DNA of 64,000 nt from Serinus canaria. Its lineage: Eukaryota; Chordata; Aves; Passeriformes; Fringillidae. Numbering within the stretch: the first letter of the stretch is position 1; every line of letters begins with the position of its first letter. Below, piece by piece: positions 12,001-23,695 of this stretch. A program made the translations under genes and the position numbers. Below the pieces are notes generated by a model. The model was not told where the DNA came from, did not search any database, and saw only the letters and a list, made by a program, of their open reading frames with translations. The stretch spans positions 50,634,435 to 50,698,434 of the forward strand of contig NC_066317.1 in NCBI RefSeq assembly GCF_022539315.1. The letters run 5' to 3'.

Positions 12001-13969
12001 CAAGCTAAATAGAAGCCCCTAAAAAGAACAGGCATTCCAATGCAATACAATCAACAGTCATGTCCTGTTATTACTGCTGTTAATGACAAGCAACATCAGC
12101 AAAACCAGCACTGAAATAGTAAACATACTACTTGACTTTCTCTGTGTGAAATACTTGGGTTTGGACCAAATTATTTCTTATTTTAGGTAAATTTTTAGAA
12201 ATTCTCAAGTCCATAGTTCTTGCAATTCAAAAATAAAAACCACTGAACAGTATTTCTTTTAATCTATTGATCAAAACCTGAGAAAAGATGAATACCTTTT
12301 TTTGGCATTTGTTGTCTTCTTAAAAAAAACCACATTTTCTACCTGTGAGTCCATTGGGTTAAAGCAGAGCAGGAAGCAGAAAGGTTTCCCCATACAGGGG
12401 CAATAAAAACTTCTTCTATTTAAGATATATAAAACAGATTAAAAATAATCAATACGAAACTTAAAGCCATATGATGAATGTCGTCTGTTTTAATTTTCTT
12501 AAATAGACAAAATACCATAAAGTTTTACATATAAATCATTAACAAACTGAGACATTAATTCAGAGTAGAATAAACTAAATCAAATTACAGTAAAATTAGT
12601 ACAACATATTTCCTTCAAATTATTTTCAGATAACAGTTTTTTGTAACCTGACAACTGTAGTTGAAAGATAAAAATAAAATCACTACTAGAGTTACACCTT
12701 TTTATCTAGGAAAAAAAAATCTGATTGTAAATCTAATGTCTTCATTAGACATTAGAGAAACATAAACAGAAACTAAGCCAAGTTCAACAATAGAAGTACC
12801 CTTGAAAATGTGCATACTTCAATGTCAGAGAAAAAGTCAACATATAAGTTAAATATTTACAGGGAGCATTCTGGAAAACAAAGCAATTTTATGAAAGCTA
12901 TGTGACAGACATCTACAGCTAAACAGTTTAATTTATATAGCCTTTGCATTTAATGAATTGAAAAGATTATTGATTTCAACTTTTTTATTTAATTCTTTTT
13001 TAATTATACAGGCAACCCATCTGATGCATTAATTTATCTGAAATTGGAAGGTTTTCCCTTGCTGATTTAATTCTGCAAAAAATGAATTCCTGAGAGTGAT
13101 AATAATTATGTATGTCTTTTGTTTTTAAGATGCTGATTATTGCTCTCCTGCCTTCTTTCCTGTCTCATCTATTTCCATATTGCTTGCAAGGAATTTATCC
13201 TACTGCTCTAGATGTGTCAGGCTAATGTTGGGAGAGAGTCAAAGTCCATTACTTTCTATTAAATTGAGATAATTGCCCTGTTGTCCTGTACTAAACTGTA
13301 ATGAGTGTCCTGTCTCCTTCAATACTAGGAACCAAAGCTCTAGCCTGATAATCTAAGAAAAAGCACATTGTGCCCTAGCTTTACACACAGTCTTTCTCCA
13401 TCTGTTTCCCTGTCTAGTGAGGGTTGATAGAACCTGAAAGAGTAGCTTTGTGGCTTCAGTCTTTTTGCAAATTGGAATTATGGCAGGCAAAATCAATGTT
13501 GGTCCTGCTGAGGAGAGTGAAGAGAAAAAGAGCAGAAGGACTCAGGAATGTAGGCTAAACAGATTGGGCCAAAAGTACAATGAATATATGCTCAAAAGGC
13601 AGTTTGGTTGGTATTAAAGGAATCAAATAATATCAGGAAATTTAATGGTTAAATAATATCAGGAAATTTATTCAGAACTATAGAGCCTTGGACTATATGA
13701 ATTGTTTATCTAGAGAGGAAGTTTACCTATCTTCAAAGAACCAGCCTAGAGAAGAACTTTGTATGGATATTCTTATCAGTTATAGGAAAGTCAGAGAAGA
13801 GTAATTATTAATTTGAGGGAAGAAGGACAAAGCTCTTTTCAAGGTTATTGCTTATCTCTGTGGCAAGCTGAACTGTTATTTTCCAAAGATTGTGACAGCC
13901 TTCTCTGGATCTAACAAAACTTGTAACTAGACCGCTGCTCAGAGATCCTTCTTTTTTAGACCTTTTTTC
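9095..13969. other. unique, very AT-rich DNA, no gene seen
   Basis: Nearly 5 kb of AT-rich sequence with no recognisable transposon, RNA gene or exon. Small structures are a 26-bp-period partial tandem repeat at 13625-13670 and a 10-bp inverted repeat with a 5-nt loop near 12739-12763 (arm 'tctaatgtct'). Confidence 0.55.
13625..13670. repeat. short tandem duplication, period 26
   Basis: The 20-mer 'aaataatatcaggaaattta' occurs at 13625-13644 and again at 13651-13670, separated by 6 bp. This is a local duplication of about 26 bp. Confidence 0.9.
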
Positions 13970-13995
13970 TTTTTTTTTTTTTTTTTTTTTTTTTT
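13970..13995. repeat. T26 homopolymer
   Basis: A pure run of 26 T residues ends 44 bp upstream of the tRNA-derived SINE. It is not part of the SINE consensus that I recall. It could be the poly-A tail of a minus-strand retrocopy or a simple repeat. Confidence 0.9.
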
Positions 13996-14039
13996 GAGAT
14001 ATACACTCTTTTTAAAAAGGCCTGTTAATAATAATACTG

Positions 14040-14173
14040 TTATCACTAGCTCAGTTAGTTGGAGCATGATGGTAATAGACCCAAGAGTGGGTTTGATCCC
14101 TCTATGGTCAGTTCACGTATGAGTTGGACTCAAGGATAGTTGTGGGTCCCTTCCAACTCCATGATTCTGTGAT
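14040..14173 (+). mobile_element. tRNA-Ile-derived SINE with CR1-like tail (TguSINE1-type)
   Basis: The head (about 14040-14110) aligns by eye with tRNA-Ile. An A-box region 'tagctcagttagttggagc' lies at 14046-14064, the anticodon-position triplet AAT at 14074-14076, and a B-box 'gggtttgatccc' at 14089-14100. The tail (about 14111-14173) has CR1 3'-end features: 'gagttggactcaaggata', 'gtgggtcccttccaactcc' and a terminal 'atgattctgtgatcat'. A tRNA-Ile head joined to a CR1-type tail is the arrangement described for TguSINE1, which is known from passerine birds. The head has several substitutions that break tRNA stems, so this is not a tRNA gene. Such SINEs are transcribed by RNA polymerase III and mobilised by CR1 enzymes. 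Clear target-site duplications were not found. Confidence 0.85.
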
Positions 14174-17100
14174 CATCACTCAAGAAACCACAATACAGGA
14201 CTAGTTCAGCTCAGGTTTTCTTCTGTTAGCATTGTTCTGAATGTGATCTCATTACCCAATGTGCAGTGCCAATTCACACACCAGGGTGAGGCATTTCTAT
14301 TTTTTTAATCTAGTTTGCACAAAGCAGGGAGTATGTGGTAACCCACAAAAGGCTGGCTCACTGATCATCCAAAATTTATACTATTTATACATTTTAACAA
14401 ACAAAAGCATCAGCATTTATTGGTTAGAGAGTATATAATGAGTCAGTAATCATGATGTCCCACACCAATTACTTTTTCACCAGGTACTGCTCAGTTCTGC
14501 TGGCTTCATTCCTGGTGGCTATTGTCCAAACAGCCCATTCATCTTGGAATTGCCTTCCCTATTCTTTAAAAGACTAGCCAAGCATGAAGCATTCACAATG
14601 CAATTGATTAATCATAACTGTCCAGTTACAGCTACTGATTAACAACTAAAAAAAATTGAAAAGTTTGATTCAGATCTTGAGGAACTCAAATTTTGAGAGT
14701 TTCAATATAAGTGTGATGGGTAAAAGCCATGACAATACCTGTAAATTACTGTGCTTCCTAAAGCTAGAAATCAGTCTGAATCCAGCAATGGTTTGTAAGT
14801 CTTGAGCTAATGAGGAGATATTACAAAAGAAGTAGCCAAACCTAGACATGGAAAAAGTAGTAATTTTGTAGAAAAGGTATCTGACCCATAACCTACTAAG
14901 CAACAACACAGTCCCTTACAATTAGTATTGAATTTTTCATCCAGTATAATAGAAACATTCTGTGTAGCATTTAAGTGTATATTTAACATTAAATTTTCCA
15001 TTGATTAGAGATCAACTTGAATAAATGGCTAAAGTTTTCTTACATGGTTTCCCTAGGCCTATAAACCAAACAATGTGGGATATTTTAGGAAATCCAGTAT
15101 GTAAGAATGCGTTAAAATATTGCATAACATTTTCCCACACCTTTGCAGAAGAATATCCCCTGAATAAGGCTCCTGATATAAATCAGTATATATTTTACTA
15201 ATGTGCCAATATTTATTTCATATTTACATGAAAAATTGAGTGAATTAATTGGAGAGATTTATCATAGCTGTTTGTTTGAATATGCACCATCAGTAAGAAA
15301 ACCTAGAAAAAACAATGTATGTACTATATGCCAGATTGCATTACAGCTAATAAGCTTGTCTATTAGGGTTTTTTCAATCTTAGGATGAAGTCATTACATG
15401 ATTTTTTTACATAAGGTGCACACTTCTTTCATGCTCAATGAAAACATATTATCCACATACAGGGAATACCTATAAAACCCCTTCTGTTATAAAATATAAA
15501 ATCTTATAAAGCTTCTATTTTGCTGTATTTTACCATATAAATTAGATACAATAAATAAAATCAATGTTTTTATTTCCTCTTTTTTTTTGTAAATTTCTCT
15601 AACGTTTTCAATACATGAAGAGAAGATTTGTGATTGTTCTTTCCAATTTCTATTTTAAAGCAATGCCTGTGAAAATGACTGATGAATGTACCAGAAGAAC
15701 TTCTGAGCTTTTTGTTCCAGTCCATTTTAGTGATCAACCTGATTGCAAAGGGTAAGCAAATAAATGCTGCCATGAATTTTGCACCCCAAAGAGCTCTTCA
15801 AATCACAAAACTAATCAATGAAAGCATTTTAGAGGCATTATGAGTTTCACTCTTTAAAAACTTAAATTTTCACCCACTTTTCTTATTTAAGAAATTTTGA
15901 GGGGAGAGAGGTAGGGAATCAAACTGCATTTTAAAAGTTGTTTGCATCATAATAACAGTTTCTCGACAGTAATCTCATATTCTCTCATTGCCTTCTAATT
16001 ACTACTTAGCAAGCAGATTAAGTTCCATTGTGTTCCAAAGTAGCTTCAACTTGCTGTATTGCTTATCAGTATAACCAGCTGTTCAGTGGTAGATTTGGTG
16101 ATGACGGCATTTTTAATTGCTTTTTTCGTTTGGCTAAGTAAGTTCAGATGGTCACTAATTAGTTCTGTCATGCTGAGGTAGTTTTGTTATGAACAATGCA
16201 ATCAGTGTTTCATTGAAAAGACAATTTTCCAGAGATCAACACTGCTTAATTATCCCTAGGAATCTGTCCTCAGTTTCTTTTTTTGTTATCACTGTCATGA
16301 GTAAGGTGATATGAATTAAACTGAACTGCCACTTAAAAGAAAGCTTCTACCAGTGCACACAATGATTTCGCATTTTCCTCTGCTCAAAAGCAATCAACTG
16401 AAACAGTCATAAAGACTTATTCTTTATTGAGGTCTATGCCTTGCTTTAGGGCAGCCCAAGTTATTTCAAAATTATAAGGCATTGAAGCAGTTTATGATAT
16501 TCACACTTGTGTCTGTGTATCTCTTGCATAAAGCATCATGAGATGACAGGCTTTTTCTTAGGTATTTTCATCTTATTTTATGTAAGAAAATAGTCTCCCT
16601 GAAATACCAGAAAAAAGTACTAATGGCTCTTTTCTTCAAGATGAATAAAAAGAAATAAAAATCCACTAATGCTGTTGAAAAATTTGAATATTGGTTATTT
16701 TTTTAATGCTGTTTTTATTAAAAATCTAGTGTTGATTTTTTTTTAATTATATAAGAGTGAGTTTTTATCTTATAGTACAAAAAACACAGTTGGAGACTAA
16801 TGGACCAATAGAACTCCTAACAGAAATTTTACTTGCAGATTTTTAAATACTTGTGCTTTTTTTTCCTATTCTTTATTAGAGATCCTCATTCACAGATATT
16901 TTATTATGCCTTATGGTTGTGAATGCAAATGCATTACTTGTTGTGTATCATTTCTGGGGCCAAGGTACGTAAAAATTTTGTAAACTTCTCTGAAACACCA
17001 AGTAAGTACCTAAAATTGACTGGATAGAGTGCAGCATTTGTGTAGCAGGATTTTTTAAAATTGATTGAATTCCTTAGCAGTTTGTGTAACTGTAAGATGG

Positions 17101-18232
17101 AACAATGTCTCTTGATATTTTCACAAAGCTGTATCTCCTTCAGTTCTATGTTTATAAATATGTGGAAATCTCCATGGTATTTTGATAAGACAAATTATGT
17201 GTTTGGGCTAACAACTCTTTCTGTTGACTCTGGGATCAAATCACTAGAGGATAATTGATGAAAGATGTGAAAAAAATTGAGCTAAAAATTGCATCCTGCA
17301 GGTTGTAAGGAAGGCCAGGAAAAATATACTGTCATTATTTGCTTGGGAAATATTCAGCTGCATTTAGTCATTTTGCATTCATTATGTCATGGAAACTCCA
17401 TAAGAGAAATTTCCATCTGAAGAGTCAGATGTGGAGGTAGGACAGAAAGCATGGTAATAATTATGCAGCACTGAACAATGACTACACCAGTAGCACACAA
17501 AAATGGGTTTATACCTGCTCATTGAGAAAAAAACCCAGAAAACACCAGTTGTACAGGTAGTGACTCTATCCTTTCCAAAGTATTATTCTAATATTAGTCA
17601 CTGAATCATAATTTATTGCTTTCTATCAACTCCTATTTATAGCTCAAGAATACTGAAATCCAATTTATTAGGTATATTATACATTTATGCTTGTGAAAGT
17701 AATCAGAATACCTCTTAACATTTGTTCGATGTAAATATTTGATTACTCAACATTTGTCTGTACAATAATTGTTCCCTGTAGACAAAAATGATGGAAGTAT
17801 AAATTAGGAGTGCCAATACCAAACAGATAACAGGAATAGAAAAATATTAAAGGTACCTGAACAAAGTTCTTATCAAAATATTCTTTATATATATTACATA
17901 TTTACCTATATGGAAAAAAATTGAGAAAGTAAGTTTCACATAAATTATTTCTAAATTCAGATCATGAAATAAGTGAACTTTAAGTGACACAACTACTTCA
18001 GAATTACTAAGCTTTTACTTTGACTGAGAAGAATGCTAAAGCTTGGAACATATCTTTGAGTACTATAAGACTGTGATGCTCTGTCTTTGTAAAGATATAT
18101 CAGTTGTAAAATTAAACTTCTTCTAAATAAGGTTAAATTTTCAGTTGCCATTAACCCTAATCAGTGTGCAGCTTCTTTGTGGTCCTGAGGTTGCTATACA
18201 ATGAGAAATGTGATTTTTCTAAAATAATAAAC
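14174..18232. other. unique AT-rich DNA, no gene seen
   Basis: About 4 kb with no recognisable repeats or exons. Frames are no longer than 79 codons. A T-rich stretch near 16720-16745 is low complexity only. Confidence 0.55.
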
Positions 18233-18705
18233 CACAGGATCATAGTATGTTAAGGGGTTGGATGGGACCTTAAAGGTCATCTAGTTCCAATGCACTCTGC
18301 CAGAAGCAGGGACATCTACCACTGGATCAGGTTGCTCAAGGTGTTATCCAACCTTGCCTTGAGCAGTGCCAGGGTTGGGGCATCCACAGCCTCCCTGGGC
18401 AATTTGTTCCAGTGTCTAACCACCTGCATAGTAAAGAGTTTCTTCTGGATATCTGACTTTAATTTCCCATCTTTCAGTTTGCCTGCATTACTCTTTGTCC
18501 TATCACTATAGTTCCCAGCAAAGAGTCCCTCTCCAGCTTCTCTGCAGGCTCCTTCAGATCCTGGGAGGCTGCTGTGAGACCTCCATACAACCTGCAGTTC
18601 TACAGGCTTTCTCAGCCTGCCTTCCTAGGGAACGTGTTCCAGTCCCCCTATCAACTTCATGGCCCTTCTCTGAACTTCCTTCAAGAGTTCCATGTCTTGA
18701 CATGG
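18233..18705 (-). mobile_element. CR1 LINE 3' end (antisense)
   Basis: On the plus strand this reads as the reverse complement of a CR1 3' end. It starts with a degraded tail 'aggatcatagtatgttaagg', followed by 'tgggaccttaaaggtcatct', 'agttccaatgcac', 'ggttgctcaaggtgttatcc', 'cagcctccctgggcaatttg' and 'tggcccttctctgaacttcc'. The 5' side is truncated near 18705, as expected for LINE insertion by target-primed reverse transcription. Two open frames of 73 and 86 codons in this stretch are antisense by-products. Confidence 0.92.
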
Positions 18706-20564
18706 AATCAGACCTTATTTTTTCTTTAGAAAAAGAAAATGGATATATAAACTAACAATAGGAATCTTATTTAACTAAAAACCAGTTTAATATTGTAGGT
18801 TTGTTTTTTAGGGAATTTTCTCCCATCTGAAAGGAAAATTCTGTAAGGGGAAGGGGTTGTCTAGGAGATGGACAGGGGGAATTTAAAAAAAAAATGATTT
18901 AGCCAACCTAAAAAAATGATTTAGCTCTCACATACCACAGCAATGTTTGTTGTTGTTTCTGTTGTTGTTGGTTTTCAGTTTATATATATATATATATGCA
19001 TATATTCCAGTAAAGAACCCTTATTCCCATATCTTTGCCTGATAGCCCCGTAATTTCAAAGTTATAATCATTTGGAGGGAGGGGTCATCTTTTCCGTTCC
19101 AGGAAGGTTCCCACCTTCTTGGCAGACACTTGTCCTTTAAACCATGACAGATAACAATACCAGCCTTTTATCCAAACCAGTGACATCGAAAGGTATTTTA
19201 GAGTTGGTTGTCTCAGAATGCAGCCTCAATTTCTTTACACCTAATTCATGCAACTGCTTAGAGCTGAGCAAGAGTAAATTTTGAGAGATGCTATTTTTAC
19301 ACTAAAAATTTAATCAGGGTTAAAATATTAACTCACATATTGTTCTGCAATTATCTATACCTTGTAATTAATTTAATTGACACTTCCTTTGAATGTGTTT
19401 GCTTTTGTCATCTGGCATTTTCACGGAAAATCGTAGGCACACTTTAGGGCACATATATCACATGTACCATTCCCAATGGGTACTTTGAATGTGGCAGTCT
19501 GTCTTAAAGTAAAACAAAGATTAGTTACCTTCCTATGAACCAGGTACTTCTGCTTGGACTCAGAATGACTAAGCATTTCCTCTCAGTAACACATGCTTTG
19601 CCTGAATTCTCTATTAATTCTATAATAAGGAGTGTAGAAAAGCACATCGGTCACTTACTCTTCAAAGCATGAAGATGATCATTTGCACTTTTAAAACATG
19701 GTAGTTTTTTTAAAAACACTCTTCATGACAAAAAGCTGTGTATCTATGCAATGTTACATCAGTAACAAACCTATGTTCATTATGACTGGATATCAACAAT
19801 GAGTAATTTCTAAAATGCATCACATTTTACAATATTATTTTCAGAAAGTATTAAACCATATTATAAAACAGTTTAAAATTGTTAACTTTTTTTTTTTTTT
19901 ACATCAATCTTGGCAATGCTTTGATGTACAACTTTTTCTGAGCTGTAACAATGTATAGTACAGCACAGGAGCTCAGAAGTGACAAAACCAGGGAAAACAT
20001 GCACAGACTACTATGAGTAAGTTAGAGATGGAAATCCAACTGGCTACTCAATATGGAAACCTCCCAAATATATTTAATCAGTTTCTATCACCTCTCCTAG
20101 CAAAAGGACTTGACACTTCAGTACGTGTTGTGACAGAGTAAGACAATGGCTTTAATGTATTTCATTGATGAAATATCTTTTGAGCTGTGTAAGAAAATAT
20201 GCTGTGATGACAAACCCCCAAGCTGTAGATGGAAAGATGACTCAATCATTCTCTGCACTACCCACTGCACACCTGACAGTGCTACTTTTTAATGCATATT
20301 ATTTTCTGGGTACTTCAAAGCAAAAACACATAACAAACCATGATAAATGAATAGCTTTTAAAGCTCTTTCTTGAACCCAAAGAACTGATTGTTGCTATAA
20401 CTGAAATTGGATTATTGTTGTTGTAGGAACTGAATGGTAACAGTCACCCCAGAGGCTTGTTCCGTGTTCACTTCTGTGAACAGCAAATCAGCAAATTTTG
20501 ACACCTTAAACACAAACTCATTTGTTACACTTTCTATAATTACTACTTTCTGAACTCAGATCAC
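18706..20564. other. unique AT-rich DNA with a small (TA)n
   Basis: There is no gene or transposon that I can support. A (TA)n tract lies at about 18980-18998, just after a GTT-rich patch at 18948-18971. A T12 run occurs near 19890. Confidence 0.55.
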
Positions 20565-20905
20565 TGTGCTCTGGACAGATGCTGTGCTGCTTTCACATCT
20601 CGGTGTTTATCTCAAGCACGCTGTGAGGCAGCCGGAGGCTGTCCCAGGATCAGATGTGCTGAGGGGCACCAGGGCCATGGGGGTGGGCTGGGGCTGTCCA
20701 GGGCTTGGCAGTGCCCATGGCTGGTCTGGGCAGGGCTCTGGGGAGCTGGGGAGCAGCTGGGGCAGGGACTGATGGCCACGGGCGTGAGGGAGCACTGGAC
20801 ATGGTGGGATCCTGGGCCGTGGGCAGGGTGGGGATGGCCGTAGGGTGATGGTCAGGGACAGTCAGGGCTGGTGGTGCTCTCAGGGCACTGTCAACCATTT
20901 TACAG
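20565..20905. other. isolated GC-rich island of unknown origin
   Basis: Within very AT-rich DNA, this stretch of about 340 bp is strongly G-rich on the plus strand, with repeated 'ctggg', 'ggggctg' and 'ggcagg' phrases and about eight CpG sites. Short frames of 60-82 codons on both strands are Pro/Gly-rich translations of composition and not evidence of coding. It could be a diverged GC-rich minisatellite-like sequence, an LTR fragment, or an unmethylated regulatory island. I saw no LTR termini or target-site duplication. Confidence 0.5.
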
Positions 20906-22294
20906 CACCTGCCTCGCCTGTTCTGGCCAGAAAGGGATGAATCCCTCCAGTAAGGAAGTTATTGTGCAGCAGCCATGCTTACTGTCATCTGAAACTGGGG
21001 GATGATCAAGTGTTACTTCTGAACCTCAGCTGTGAACCAGTGAGATGAAAGCATTTTGTCCATATGAAAATATGTTTCAAAAACTCTAAGCGCACATGCA
21101 GATTCACGACACACATGAGGCAAGCTGGTGACTTTTTACAAAGCCATTTCTCCTTCCTTTCATGAAGGCTGCAGGATCCAGAAGGACTTTAGAAGGAAGA
21201 GCAGAATGCTAGAAGGAAGTGACCCATACCAAAAAAGTTATGAGTACTAGTTTTAACCCTGTTATAAAATGTATTTTCTTTATTAAACAATATTGGTAAT
21301 ATTGTAACTTGGTTAATTAAAGGTAGGGGTTTGTCTCTTTTAATTTGACTGCAAAAATATTAGCCAATCTAAGAATGAATTTTTGGCTTAAGAAAAATTC
21401 AAGAGGAAAGTCCACGGGAAAAAAAAAATCTATTTTTTTCATTTCAGATTGTATAGTTCCCAGAATCTGTTGCAAAAAATCTTTCTATGACACAAACAGC
21501 AACAAATGCTGCAATACACATAGAGAAAGAAAAAACAGCCTTGCTAAATTGAACTTCCATGAAGAGAAATATTATATAGTGCACCTATGAAGAGAAACAG
21601 GGAAGGAAGAAGTCTTGCTTGTCAGGGTGTGTATCATCAGTCTCAGCTAAGACAAAGAAGATCCTAGATGTGCAGGGTTGCACCAAAGGTAATTCCTTTA
21701 TTTGGTCTGTTTTTATGATATTCAGTGCTTTAAAAATTATGAGAAAGTTTCAAGTTATATTTTTGGGTAAGTGTGCACTACTAGTAGTGATATTTCCTAG
21801 AAACTACTTGAGTCTGAACAACTGAAGATCTTTTGCAAATTGCTTAGAATCAACTTATATTAGTACTAGTAATATCGAAAGATTACAGAAAGTTTTGTGG
21901 GATGATTGAAAAAAAAACCTACAGGTCCAAATTCGTCTGGTTGTTGATACACTCATGAATGTTTAATAACATATTTTGTTATATGAGTAAAATCAGGACT
22001 TGGACACATAAACAAATTCTTGTCAGGGGACCCATGGCAGTTGTATATATGTTTTTCCTGTGTGGTAACTTCTTGTGTAAATAAAAAGTAGTTTGAAATA
22101 TTATTCTGTCTTTGAAAGTAAGCTAGTTTGCTTATTAATAAATAAGTATCAATTTAGTTCCCTGGAAAGTTATCATTCAGTGGATGAAGACATGGTAACT
22201 TCTAATACATGGCAAATTTCTATTTTACATTATTTGGATACTAGTAAATAAGAATACAGGCTACACTTAGAAAATAATTTTGTATTTTGGCAAA
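20906..22294. other. unique AT-rich DNA, no gene seen
   Basis: I see no recognised repeat or exon. The 81-codon frame at 21345-21590 is Lys/Asn/Ser-rich with no motif. Confidence 0.55.
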
Positions 22295-22300
22295 GCTGGA
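22295..22300. repeat. target-site duplication (left copy, GCTGGA)
   Basis: Six bases, GCTGGA, directly precede the LTR at 22301 and are repeated identically at 23059-23064 directly after it. Confidence 0.85.
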
Positions 22301-23058
22301 TGTGGCAGTGGGGGTTTGAAGAATATGAATAGTCTCTGTCTAAAGTGGTTTACCCCCCATGTCTCCATGCCAGTTATGATAATTCCAGATTTTTCCCTGT
22401 CTATCCTCAAAAACCTTTCCCCTTTAGATTGTCTGTCAAAATTTGTTATACCCCTTTGTCCAGAAAATTCACTGACAAGTTTTTTTCCTTTCTGCCATTG
22501 GTCTGTGACTTTCCCACTCCAGTTTATGTTTACATTTGTCACCCAGACCCCTCCTCTCCAGCCATTGATTCGCTAGACAGTCTCCTCCTGGAATTCCACC
22601 CCTATCTATAAAAGCCACTGTTTTTCTGTTTCCCACTCTTTTGCCACTGCCACCTCTTCGAGCTTCCAGCACCCATGTTCCACCAGCACCTGCCCCCACA
22701 GCTCTGTCTGCACGGTGCTGTCTGCATGGTGCTGCCACTGCCCAGGTCACCTGCCTCCCTTCAGCCCTGCTCCAGCCATGGGAAAGAATAATCCGGTGCT
22801 GCACTGCCGATTCCACACTCCGGCACTGCTTCTGCACAGGAAAGAAATAAAGCAGCTCGAAGAAGCAAGCAGAGAGTCCTTCCCTTTTTCCTTTGCCCTC
22901 ATCCTTTGGCATTGGGTCCACATTTATTGGCTACTCCCTGGTGGTCCAGGATCCCAGCCAGTAGCCAAACCTCCCTCCTGCCTGCTGGAGGCACAGGTGG
23001 GGTGCGGCCACTCCTGGCACACCTGCCAATTGTCTCCCTCAATTGGGATTCAACATCA
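22301..23058 (+). mobile_element. solo LTR of an endogenous retrovirus, ERVK-like
   Basis: The 758-bp element begins TGTGGCAG and ends CAACATCA, giving canonical TG...CA termini. It is flanked by the perfect 6-bp direct repeat GCTGGA at 22295-22300 and 23059-23064. A TATA box 'tataaa' lies at 22607-22612 and a polyadenylation signal 'aataaa' at 22846-22851, in the order expected for U3-R-U5 on the plus strand. A 6-bp target-site duplication is typical of ERVK-type (betaretrovirus-like) integrases. No internal retroviral genes adjoin it, so the provirus was lost by LTR-LTR recombination. The 150-codon minus-strand frame at 22469-22921 is an antisense by-product. The specific family is not identified. 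Confidence 0.88.
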
Positions 23059-23064
23059 GCTGGA
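23059..23064. repeat. target-site duplication (right copy, GCTGGA)
   Basis: This matches 22295-22300 exactly and directly follows the terminal CA of the LTR. Confidence 0.85.
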
Positions 23065-23344
23065 CATTCCTTATATACAGTGAATAAGTTAATGACTTAA
23101 TGAACATAAACCTGCAGGTGTTTTACTACAAGCTAAGGGAAATCAATAAAAAAAAGTTGCAATAGACAAATGCCATTATTCACACTGGGTAGTTAGGTTC
23201 TATGACACTTTCTACTGTTATTCAATCAATAGTCAAAGAGCAGAGGGTTGAGAATGAGAACAAACTGCAGTTTCACTAAGAACCACAATGAGCTCATTTT
23301 TTTCACTTAATTTTTGCCCACAACACAGCTATCCACTTACATAT

Positions 23345-23432
23345 TTTTCTGGACCTTAAAGGTTCATTTCTGTTCCTAATATATACAGTAACAGTTCATA
23401 GCAGGTTTATAATCCGTAGTTTGTAGGTTCCA
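23345..23432. repeat. left arm of an 88-bp inverted repeat
   Basis: This 88-bp stretch is the reverse complement of 24616-24703 with, by my alignment, five mismatches and no gaps (83/88). Landmarks are 'ctggaccttaaaggttcatt' at about 23349 and 'gtttgtaggttcca' at the inner end. Similarity stops abruptly at both ends. The arms lie outside an interval of about 1.2 kb. I do not recognise the family. Confidence 0.92.
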
Positions 23433-23449
23433 GTTTGTAAGTGTTCCAA

Positions 23450-23530
23450 GAACACCCAGGTACCTCCCCTGGCTGGAGTTTTACACTGTCTGTTGCAACA
23501 CTGTGGACTGTGCTGGTGGAAGGCCCCAGA
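23450..23530 (+). repeat. 81-bp dispersed block, copy 1
   Basis: This block matches 27452-27532 in the same orientation at 78 of 81 positions without gaps. Differences are one base near the start and two adjacent bases after 'cccctgg'. Landmarks are 'caggtacctcccctgg' and 'ctgttgcaacactgtggact'. The flanks of the two copies differ on both sides. This copy starts 17 bp inside the left arm of the inverted repeat. Its identity is unknown. Confidence 0.92.
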
Positions 23531-23647
23531 CAAACAGGAATTCTACACAGAAGACAGCACTGAGCAGGTAAACTATGACTTGGTAGTGCTTGATGTTGAA
23601 GAAATTCTGACTACACAAGATATTTGTCATGTGAGGAACAGGCAAAT

Positions 23648-23695
23648 GTACTTGATGATCCCTTTAATCTTGAAACATTGTGTGATTCTGTGACA
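23648..23695 (+). mobile_element. CR1-type 3' tail remnant
   Basis: The segment reads 'ttgatgatccctttaatctt' followed by 'gtgtgattctgtgac', the end of a CR1 or CR1-tailed SINE on the plus strand. What precedes it (from the 81-bp block onward) does not look like CR1, so this may be the tail of an unidentified SINE or a truncated CR1. Confidence 0.55.

Noticed and set aside
14040..14110. Functional tRNA-Ile gene
   Set aside because: Stem-breaking substitutions in the head and a directly attached CR1-like tail show a SINE rather than a tRNA gene.
20607..20898. Proline-rich open frames in the GC-rich island
   Set aside because: Two overlapping frames on one strand plus one on the other all arise from G/C-rich composition; no coding signature.
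22469..22921. 150-codon minus-strand open frame
   Set aside because: It lies wholly inside the 758-bp solo LTR, antisense to it, with no motif; a by-product of GC-richer LTR sequence.
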